NCBI GenBank assembly: GCA_003136075.1
Contig: PNBP01000196.1
Coordinates: 8,598-18,723, forward strand
Direction: 5' to 3'
Origin: Methanoregula sp.
Lineage (GTDB): Archaea > Halobacteriota > Methanomicrobia > Methanomicrobiales > Methanospirillaceae
DNA: 10,126 bases
Part shown: one piece after another, positions 1 through 9,300 of the stretch
Numbering within the stretch: the stretch's first letter is position 1
Layout of the letters: every line of letters starts with the position of its first letter
Translations under genes and position numbers: made by a program
Notes under the pieces: model-generated
Told to the model about the DNA's origin: nothing
The model's input: only the letters and a program-made list of their open reading frames with translations
Database searches by the model: none

Positions 1-110
1 TCGATGGCGGTGGGACAAACACTTTACGGCTGAACTTTTCAAACTCCCGCGATGACCAGATCGTTGCCGGTGTGAAACGGCTCGGGCGCGTTCTTGCAGC
101 GCGGGTATAA
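1..110 (+). CDS. PLP-dependent aminotransferase-like protein, C-terminal end only
   Basis: Partial gene entering from the left edge; the frame is set by codons starting at base 3 and ends at TAA 108-110. The 35 visible residues run from DGGGTNTLRLNFSN to a tail ending VKRLGRVLAARV. The pattern 'GG-x-N-x-(L/M)RL-x-(F/Y)S', then an acidic 'D-D-Q-I' stretch and a helix 'GVKRLGRVL', is the usual C-terminus of fold-type I PLP aminotransferases of the class I/II (2-aminoadipate or MocR-like) group. The Arg of 'LRLNFS' lies near the family's substrate-carboxylate-binding Arg. The PLP lysine and the rest of the enzyme are outside the window, so the substrate cannot be named. It is followed by a 187-base gap with TATA-like boxes, so it is probably not co-transcribed with the TPR gene. 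Family call fairly sure; specific function not. Confidence 0.78.
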   Translation, partial: DGGGTNTLRLNFSNSRDDQIVAGVKRLGRVLAARV

Positions 111-121
111 GAAATAACCGG

Positions 122-142
122 CCCGGATACATGTACCCCGGG
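122..142 (+). terminator. Possible hairpin after the aminotransferase gene
   Basis: The arms CCCGG (122-126) and CCGGG (138-142) are perfect inverted repeats. They flank an inner palindrome TACATGTA (128-135). The hairpin lies 12 bases after the TAA of the upstream gene, a plausible place for transcript 3' processing or termination. No run of T follows (the sequence goes on TAATCATTGC), which weakens the terminator reading. The inner palindrome could instead be a protein-binding site. Confidence 0.25.
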
Positions 143-153
143 TAATCATTGCA

Positions 154-162
154 TTATAAATA
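154..162 (+). promoter_or_regulatory. Candidate archaeal TATA box (upstream)
   Basis: TTATAAATA matches an archaeal TATA box. With the usual distance of about 25 bases, transcription would start near 185 and leave a leader of over 100 bases before the ATG at 298. No clear purine-rich BRE lies directly upstream. It is the weaker in context of the two candidates, although its core is the better match. Confidence 0.35.
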
Positions 163-172
163 GGATTCATAA

Positions 173-197
173 ATACCGGTACACATGTATATACCGG
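173..197 (+). repeat. ATACCGG repeats forming a short inverted repeat
   Basis: ATACCGG occurs at 173-179, 191-197 and again at 250-256. CCGGTA (176-181) and TACCGG (192-197) are exact inverted arms with a 10-base spacer that contains ACATGT. ACATGT also lies inside TACATGTA at 128-135, 54 bases upstream. This could be an operator overlapping the promoter, but the arms are short and no regulator gene is present to support it. Confidence 0.3.
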
Positions 198-209
198 AAA
201 GAGTATAAA
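196..209 (+). promoter_or_regulatory. Candidate BRE plus TATA box for the TPR gene
   Basis: The purine-rich stretch GGAAAGAG (196-203) is followed directly by TATAAA (204-209), the order expected for an archaeal BRE and TATA box. Transcription would begin around 230-235, a leader of about 65 bases before the ATG at 298. A small inverted repeat, AACCG (208-212) with CGGTT (223-227), follows immediately. The call rests on pattern only. Confidence 0.42.
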
Positions 210-245
210 CCGCATTTTCAAACGGTTAAGATGAGGGGTTTTCGC

Positions 246-305
246 ATGGATACCGGAAAACTAATAAAAACTACCGATCAGGGAGCGATATCAGTCAATG
301 AGTAA
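246..305 (+). CDS. Possible 19-residue leader frame overlapping the TPR gene start
   Basis: ATG at 246 opens a 19-codon frame (MDTGKLIKTTDQGAISVNE) that ends at TAA 303-305. It overlaps the TPR start codon at 298 by eight bases (ATGAGTAA). GAGGGG at 233-238, seven bases before the ATG, is a better-spaced Shine-Dalgarno match than the one in front of the TPR gene. An in-frame ATG also lies at 231. The peptide resembles nothing I recognise and such a short frame can arise by chance. If it is translated, the overlap would allow ribosomes to reinitiate on the TPR gene, making this a coupling leader. Confidence 0.22.
   Translation: MDTGKLIKTTDQGAISVNE
280..285 (+). promoter_or_regulatory. Weak ribosome binding site for the TPR gene
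   Basis: AGGGAG lies 12 bases upstream of ATG 298, longer than the usual 5-9 base spacing. The start is nevertheless well constrained. In-frame stops at 262-264 and 265-267 close the frame upstream, and no ATG, GTG or TTG lies between them and 298. The first TPR begins only five residues after this Met. Confidence 0.4.
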
Positions 306-3300
306 AAGTGATGCAGAGGCATTGTTACGGCAGGGCATCCAGCTCTATGATCTTGGCCGGTTCCAGGAATCCACTGTCATGTTTGACCGGGCACTGGCCC
401 TGTTCCCCCGTCTGCCAAAAGCCCATTATTTTAAGGGCATAGCGCTGTATGATCTCGGTAAATTTGAAGATGCCATTGTCGCCTACGATTCTGCGCTGGC
501 AATTGATCCATCAGATCCCAATTCATGGTACAACAAGGCAGCCACCCTTGCACAACTGGGGCGGAACGAAGAGGCGCTTGTGGCTTGCGATCGGCTGATT
601 GCGGTAAAATTCGATAATGCAGAAGCATGGATCCTCAAAGGCATCGCGCTTTACGAACTGGGAAAATATGATGACGCGATCGTTGCGTACGACCATGCCC
701 TCACCATTGATCCCAGCCATGCAAAAGTGTACTACAACAAGGGTATTGCCCTTGCCGATCTGGGACGGCACGAGGATGCCATCAGCGCCTACGACAAGGC
801 GATTGAACTTGTTCCCAACTACTCAAAAGCGTTTTATAATATGGGCATCTCCCTGTACGAGATCGGCCGGTATGACGATGCCCTCCAGGCCTTTGATCAT
901 GCCTATGCCATTGACCCTTCGGATGTCTGGATCTGGTATTACCGGAGTTTCATTCTTGCAAAGCAGGAGCAGTATGCAGCAGCGGCGCACTCTGCGGATA
1001 CGTTTCTCGCGGAAGAGCCGGATCATGCTGATATCTGGGCGATAAAAGGTATCTCTCTTTTCAAGACCGGTAATTTTTCGGGGGCCGTTGACGCACTGGG
1101 TACAGCGCTTGCAAAAAATCCGCTTGTCACCGATGCATGGATGTACAAGGGATTTGCCCTGCACGAGCTGCAGCGCTATGAAGAGGCCATCGCAGCGTTT
1201 GATAAGGCAATCGAGATGAACCCGTCCGGCCCGGCGATCTATTATCATCGCGGGATTGCCTGTTTCAGGGTAAACCGGTTTAAGGATGCGTTGTCAGATT
1301 TTGATCATACCCTGTCACTGGACCCCGGTAATACCGATGCGCTGTACCGTAAAGGGATAACCTGTATCAACCTGAGCCGGTATGAAGAAGCCCTTGATGC
1401 GTTCCAGAATGTTATTGAGGATGATGCTCATCATACCGGTGCATTTTATTTTCGGGGGATTGCCCTTGCACGTCTGGGCCGGCACCGGGACGCGATCGAC
1501 GCATTTGAACAGACGCTTAAACTCGATCGCGGGTGTGCATCTGCCGCATTCCAGATGGGACTTGCCTATGCAAGTCTTGGCAGGTACAGTGAAGCGATCA
1601 GCGCCTATGACCGGGCATTGAAAATAAAACCGGACTATGCCGATGCGCAGTACCACAAAGGATATGCCCTCACCAAACTGGGCCGGAGTGAGGATGCAAT
1701 CCACGAATTTGAAAAGACCATCGCAGACGACCCGGAGAATGCAAATGCCTATCACCAGAGGGGGCTGCTGCTTACAAAAACCGGGAAATACGAGGAAGCA
1801 GTTGCATCATTTGATCAGGGTATCAGCATAAAACCGGATTATGCCCAGGCGTATTTTGACAAAGGGCTTGCATTAGTAAAACTCAACCAGCTTGCGCGTG
1901 CCATTGATGCATTTGATCAGGCGATTGATATCAATCCCAATTATATCAATGCTTATTTCAACCGGGGGCTTGTCCTGATCCGGCTCGGGCAACAGGAGGA
2001 CGCGATACGGTCATTTGATCATGCAATTGCAATTGATCCCACTCATATCCTCTCGCTGTACAACCGCGGTGCAACGCTCCTGAAACTTGAACGGTTTTCC
2101 GAAGCAGTTGCTGCCTACAACAGCGTTCTTGCCCTTGCCCCGGAGAATACCAATGCACTCTATGACAAAGGACTGGCACTCTCACACCTTGGCCTGTTCA
2201 AGGACGCTGTCGATGTGTTTGAGGAGGTCATAGAACAGAACCCGGCGCTGATTGATGCATGGTTCTACAAAGGCAGGGCACTTTCAAATCTTGGGCTTCA
2301 CGAAGAGGCCGTCGCGGCATTTGATAAATCCCTTCTTTTAAATCCGAAAAATATCGATGCGGTAGTCCACAAAGGCCTCGACCTTGTTGCATTAACCCGG
2401 TATGAGGATGCAGTTGCAGTTTTCAACCGGGCACTGGAAGATGCGCCAAAAAATGTCTGGGCATGGTGTTACAAAGGCATTGCACTTGGAGAACTGAACC
2501 GGTTTGAGGAAGCTGTCCGGGCATATGACCGGGTGCTTGAGATTAACCGTCGCTGTGCACGGGCATTTTTTGAAAAAGGCAATGCGCTTTCCCACATGGG
2601 AAAACAACTAGAAGCAGTTATCTCTTATGATCAGGCGCTTGAAATCGATCCGTCCAACCCGAAGATCCTGTACCAGAAAGGTATCGCGCTTGCCCAGCGG
2701 GAACGGTATGATGATGCAATACGGGCGTTTGAACGGGCACTGGTGATTGAGCCCAATAACCCGCTCGGACAGTATTATCTCGGGGTTGCCTATGCCGGCC
2801 GCGATCGGTATGACGAAGCCATTACCGCATTTGAGCATTCAATCGCTCTTGACCCGGCAAATGCGCTCGCCTATCACTACCTCGGTCTGGCCCTTATCGA
2901 AAAAGAGCGGTATACTGAAGCGCTTGACGCATTCTCACGGGCGCTGGAATCCGACGCATCCAATGCATCGTCCTGGTATTACCGGGGTATTGCCTACCTG
3001 CAGTTACAACGGTATGAGGATGCCATTTCAGCATTCCGTAAAGCAACCGATATGAATCCGGCACTCACGGACGGGTTTATGCATGAAGGCATTGCGCTCG
3101 CCGGTGTCGGCAGTTACGAGGATGCGATCACCGCGCTCGACCGGAGCCTTGTGGTAAACCCTTCGCAGATTGAAGCGCTTATCTGCCGCGGGGATTCCCT
3201 GATGCATCTGAAGCGTTATGCAGAAGCGGTTGAAACATTTGACCGGATCCTCGCGCTAAACCCCGATCTTGTCGATATCTGGATGCAGAAAGGCGATGCG

Positions 3301-6300
3301 CTGATCAGCCTTGCAAAAAAGCAGGACGCGTTGGCAGCCTTTTCAAAAGTGCTTGAGATCCGACCGGGTTTAGCCGAAGGCTGGAAAAAGAAAGGAAACC
3401 TGCTCAAAGACCTTGGTAAATTACAGGATGCTGTTCTGGCATATACCCGGGCGCTTGACATTGACCCGTCTCTGGCCGAAGTCTGGATGCAGAAAGGTGA
3501 GGTGCTCAACAATCTGGGACGGACGCAGGACGCGGTCTGGGCGTATGAAAAATCACTAAGGATCAACCCGGAACAGGTTGAAGGGTGGATCCGTAACGGG
3601 AAATCGCTCTTTGAACTTGGCAGGTACCAGGACGCGATTGACGCGTTTGACAATGCAATTGCATTGAACCAGCGATCGACCGAGGCATTCCATTACAAAG
3701 GACTTGCCCTTGAAAAGATCAACCGGGTGGAAGAGGCGATCCAGGTCTTTGAAGTGATGCTCGAGATCGACCCATCAAACTACGATGCCCATTATCATCA
3801 CGGACTCGCTCTTGTAAACCTGCATAACCCCCGGGAAGCTATCCGCTCGTTTGAAAAAGCAATTACCATTAATCCCGGATTTGCTCCGGCCTGGTACAAC
3901 AAAGGAAAGATGCTGGTTGAGACCGGGAAGTTCCCCGAGGCACTTGCTGCACTGGACAAGGCACTGGAGATCGAACCGTCATTTACCGAAGTCCATTACT
4001 ATCGCGGATTTGCCCTCCAGAAACTGGGCAGGTATGCAGAAGCCATCGATGCGTTTGACAAAAATCTTGAACGGGATACCAGTAACGCACTTGGCTATTA
4101 TTTCAAGGGTATCTCCCTTTCAAAACTGGGAAGATTTGCCGAATCTCTTGAAGTCTTCGACCGGGCGTTGATCTATGACCCGGAAAACGCGCTTATTCAC
4201 TACCAGAAAGGTCGGGCATTATCTGGTCTTGACCGGCATGAAGAGGCGATCGTCGCCTTCGATAAAACGCTCCGTTTAAAACCCAAATATTCTGAAGCGA
4301 GGATGCTTAAAGGGATTGCACAGTACAATCTCGGGAAATTCAGCGAGGCACTGGCGGATTTTGACAAGACACTCGATGAAAATCCCAACAATTTCCATGC
4401 ATGGTACCAGAAAGGCCGGGCGCTCTTTGATCTCAGTAATTACACGGACGCGATCGACGCCTACGATCATGCTCTTGAAATGGATTCGAACTACCGGGAT
4501 GCATATCTCCATAAAGGGATTGCATTGTATGAAATTTCCCGGTATGAAGAAGCAATTCTTTCATTTGACCAGGCAATTGAACTCGATTCCAATCTTGCGC
4601 AGGCACATTTCCATCGCGGCGCCGCGATGCTGAAACAGGAACAGTATCGTGAGGCTATCAAATCATTTGACCGGATGCTTGCTCTTGTCCCGAACTCTGC
4701 GCATGCGTACCATCTGAAAGGTGTTGCGTTATCCGCTGAAGGGTTATACCAGGACTCCATCGACGCGTTTGACCGGGCGCTTGAATATGATCCCGGCAGC
4801 GCGGAGTCTGCCCTCAACAAGGCTATCTCCCTGCATAATCTGAGCCGGGATGAAGAGGCCAATACAGCAACCGAAAAAGCCCTTGCTATCCGTCCGGATT
4901 TTGCTGAAGCATGGTACTACAAAGGAGTGGCGCTCTCTTCGGTTGAAAATTATGACGCCGCAATTGAGGCATTTGACCGGTCCATTGAATTAGACCCGAC
5001 AAATTCCCATGCATATTTTGATCTCGGTATCGCCCATTTCAGACTCCGGCAGTTCCCTGAATCAGTCACCGCTTTTGACCACGTCCTTGAACAGATCCCC
5101 AATTTTGCACCGGCTTTCTATTACAAGGGACTCACCCTGGCAGAGCTTGGTATGCATGCAGAGGCCGTTCTTGCATTCTCTATTGCTCTTGAGATCACGC
5201 CGGACGATGTCGCACTGCTCACGGCAAAAGGCAAATCGCACGAATCCCTGCACCAGTATGATCTAGCGCTCAGTGCATTCGACGCAGCACAGGCCCTTGA
5301 GTCCGGCTCTGCTGCGGGTATTGCCTATCACCGGGGAATGGCACTGGTTGAACTTGACCGGGATAACGAGGCAATCGAGGCATTTGCCAGAACCTTTGAC
5401 GTAGACTCTAATAACACGGATGCCCTGTTCCAGAAAGGTCTTGCATACGGACGGCTGGGACAATTCGCTGACGCACTGGCAGCGTTCGATGAATGCGTCC
5501 AGAAAGGGCTGGACACTTCCCGGGTGCGCTATGAAAAAGGCATCTCGCTGTTTTCCCTTAAACGGTATGATGAAGCACTGGTGTCGTTTGAACAGGCATT
5601 GATATCTGATCCACAGAACGTGGATGCGGCGCTCGACAAGACAGTTACCCTTCACGAGCTCAAACGCTGGAAAGAAGTACTTGCTGCCGCTGAACAGACA
5701 ATTGCCATCCAGCCGGACCGGGCCGAAGCCTGGTACTACAAAGGTGTGGCCCTGTCTGAACTCGGGCGGTTTGATGAAGCGGCAAGTGCCCTTGCCGAGG
5801 CTCTCAAACAGGATCCGTCAAATGCCCATGCACAGTTTGATCTGGGTCTCGCACTCATACAGCTGAACCGGCTCCCTGATGCCATTGTCGCTTTTAACGA
5901 AGTAATTGAACTGTTTCCGCAGTTCCCCCCGGCGTTTTACCACAAGGGGCTCTGCCTTGCCCGGATGGGTAAAGATGAAGAAGCGGTGGCGGCGTTTGAT
6001 CATGCTCTTGATATCACGCCAGATGATGCATCCCTGCTGTACGCAAAAGGGATCTCGCTTGAATCCCTGAAAAAATATAAGAATGCGATTGCAGCCTTTG
6101 AGGCATCGCGTGTGATTAATCCCAATTCATCTGACACATCGTACCATATCGCACTATGCCAAGTCGAACTTGGGCATGATGACGATGCGGTGCAGTCATT
6201 TGACGAGACGCTTGCACTCCTGCCGGATAATACTGATGTGCTCTCAAAAAAAGGGTTTGCACTCCTGCGTCTTTTAAAATTCTCCGATGCTATCAGTGTA

Positions 6301-9300
6301 TTTGACCAGTGCATTGAACACGGGTTGACCAGCGCACGGATTTATTATGAAAAAGGAATGGCCCTGTTTGCACTCAGCAAATTTGAGGAATCTATTGCCG
6401 TTTTTGATTGCGCATTAGAACAGGATAGTGCGGATCTCGGATCCCTGATCCAGAAAAGTCTTGCACTCTGCGAGATAAAAAAATATGAAGAAGTCCTCCC
6501 TTTTCTTGAGCGTGCAATCGCCATTGACCCGGAAAATGCCACAATTCATTTCTGCATGGGGTCTGCCCTTGCCCGGCTCTCACGCTATGAAGATGCCGTG
6601 ATTGCACTTGACCGGGCTCTCGAATATGATACGGTAAATGTAAAGATCTGGACCTGCAAAGGATTTGCCCTCTACCGGCTCAAGCGGTATAAAGAGGCCG
6701 TGGAATCATTTAAAAAAGCATTAAAACGCCAGCCAAAGGATACGTTTGTGCTCTATTACCGGGGCAAAGCGTTGCTGCATATACAACGCCCCGAAGAAGC
6801 GATCGCGGCATTTGATAGTGTGCTCCAGCAGGAAACCCGGCAGGCCGGTTCTTGGTTTTACAAGGGTATCGGCTTTTCATCCATGAAACTCCGGGACGAT
6901 GCGCTGGCTGCCTTTGAAACGGCGCTCTCCTTTGACGATACCTGTGATACAGCGTGGTACCACCGGGGTAAGGAGCTCATGGAGCTGGACCGGATTGCCG
7001 AATGCCTGCCGGCATTTGAACGGGCACGTACCCTCAAACCGGATAATCAGGAATATGCATATCATATGGGACTTGCTCTCTTCGGACTGGGGCAGTACGC
7101 AGAGGCAGTGCAGGCATTTGATAGTGCCCTGGGACTTGGCCCCGAACATTTTGCCCTCCAGTATTTCCGCGGGAAATCATTCATGGAACTGGGGAAGTAT
7201 CCCGACGCTCTTAGTGCACTCAGCCATGCGCAGGACCTTGAACCTGACGATCCAATCATCTGGCTGGCAAAAGCCCAGACCCTGTTTAAACTCAATGATT
7301 TTGCCCCGGCAGTTACCGCATTTGAAAAGGCCATTTCACTGGACGCACATTCCGCAGAGGCAGAATTTGGACGGGGGGAGTCGCTTGCCGCGCTTCATCA
7401 GGAGGAAGAAGCAGTGAATGCCTACGATGCGGCGCTTGCAATTGATCCGGAGTATTATGAAGCAGCGTACCAGAAGGGGCTGTCTCTTTCCCGGCTGGGT
7501 AAACCCGTTGACGCGATAAAATCGTTCGATGCGACTCTTGCCTGTGCACCCGAGTATGCTCCTGCTGATTACCAGAAGGGGCTTGCCCTGTTTACTCTGG
7601 GGAAATATGACAAGGCGATAAGGGCATTCAAGCATGCGCTGGACAATGACGAAACCCTGACCGATGCGATATTCCAGACCGGTCTTTCGTACGCAAACCT
7701 CAGCAAATATGAAAATGCATTGCGGGCGTTTGAAAAGATGCTCGAAATTGACCCGGAAAATGCTCCTGTATTATACCAGAAAGGCCGGATGCTTGCAAAA
7801 CTGCTCCGGTATGATGAGACTTTGGCGGCGCTTGAATCATCACTGAATATTGAAAACAACCTAGTTGAAGTATGGCTTCTCAAGGGAAGTGTATTGTTTG
7901 AGAAGGAACGCTATCCTGAAGCGCTGGAGACATTTGAGCGTGCCATCGCACTTGTGCCCGATAGCATCGCGGCATGGTACTGGAAAGGAAAAACCTTTGC
8001 CGGGCTGGGGAATTTCAGGGAGGCTACGACCAGTTTTGATCGCGTCATTGAAGCAGATCCCACCTGCGCCCCGGCACTGTTCCATAAAGGGAGTGCCCTT
8101 GTATCCCTTGGAATGTTTGAGGATGCAATTGATGCACTCACCCGTGCACTTGACATAAAACCGGGCAATGCAAACGGGTGGTACGACCGGGGAATATCCC
8201 TTGCCGAACTCGGACGCTATGACGAAGCCATCTCTTCCTATGACCGGGCGCTGAAGATCAATCCGAAATACACCAATGCATACTATGACAAAGGGATTGC
8301 CCTTGCACGGCTTGACCGGGATCTTCTGGCAATTGCAGCATTCGAACAGGCAACTGCAATCGACCCGCATTTTGCACATGCATTTTATGATAAGGGTCTT
8401 GCCCTGCTCCGGCTGAGGAAAAACAAAGACGCTATTGCTGCGTTCAATGCGGTCATTGCACTGGATGCGACCTCCGTGCAGGCATTCTACCATAAAGGAC
8501 TTGCCTGCATCCGGATAAAAAAATATCCTGATGCCAACAGTGCTTTTGATGCCGCCATTGCGCTTAACCCCACTGATTACGCGGTCTGGTTCAACAAAGG
8601 GCTTGCGCTGTCGGCAATGAAGAAAGATGAGGATGCCGTTGCAGCGCTGAACAGCGCTATCGGGATCGATGCTACCCATTATGACTCCTTTTACCAGAAG
8701 GGAATTGTCCTTGCCCGGCTCGGGCGTTATGATGAGGCCATTACTGCATTCACCCAAGCAAGCACACTGGATGACCAGAAAAAAGAGGCCTATTACGAAC
8801 GGGGTTGTGCCCTGTCCGCACTCGGGAATGATGCAGAATCGGTCATTTCATTTAAAACGGCAATCGATCTCGATTCTCAATTCCCGGATGCATACTACCA
8901 GATGGGTCGTGCTCTTGAGCGGCTCGAACGGTATACTGATGCCATTACTGCCTATGGAGAAATACTTAGCCGGGTCCCCGATCATGCGGATGCCTGGTAT
9001 CACCAGGGGCTTTCATATATCCACATCAGCCAGGATGAAGAGGCAATCTTCGCATTGGAGCATGCTCGAAAACTCGATCCCCGCAATATCGCGCTGCTCC
9101 TGGAGGAGGGACAAGCCCACGCCCGTCTGGGACATTATGAAGATGCCCTCCATATCTTTGATATCGCACTTGGCAGGGATTCGGATAATGGCGAACTTCT
9201 CTTTGAGAAAGGCCGGGCTCTTGCAAGCCTTGACCGTCATGCGGAAGCTGAGGAAATTCTTGGCGAGGCGGTAATTCGGCTCCCCAATCTCCCCAAACCG

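Noticed and set aside
39..221. 60-codon - strand frame across the aminotransferase end and intergenic region
   Set aside because: It overlaps a clearly recognisable + strand coding end and has no family resemblance.
111..297. tRNA, riboswitch or insertion-sequence end in the intergenic region
   Set aside because: There is no cloverleaf, no conserved riboswitch core and no terminal inverted repeat with target duplication. Only short palindromes and TATA-like stretches are visible.
617..1045. 142-codon + strand frame, and similar ones at 6899-7417 and 8669-9274
   Set aside because: They are out of frame with the TPR gene, low in complexity (rich in Met, Arg, Ser, Pro) and resemble no family. 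They are shifted readings of the repeats.
5305..5325. Possible frameshift at the register break
   Set aside because: The change is exactly three bases and the TPR pattern continues in the same frame on both sides, so it is a codon insertion.
7861..8757. 298-codon open frame on the - strand, the longest antisense frame
   Set aside because: It lies wholly opposite the TPR gene, and its translation repeats about every 34 residues as a mirror of the array. It is a by-product of a repetitive gene with few antisense stops, with no recognisable domain or start context.
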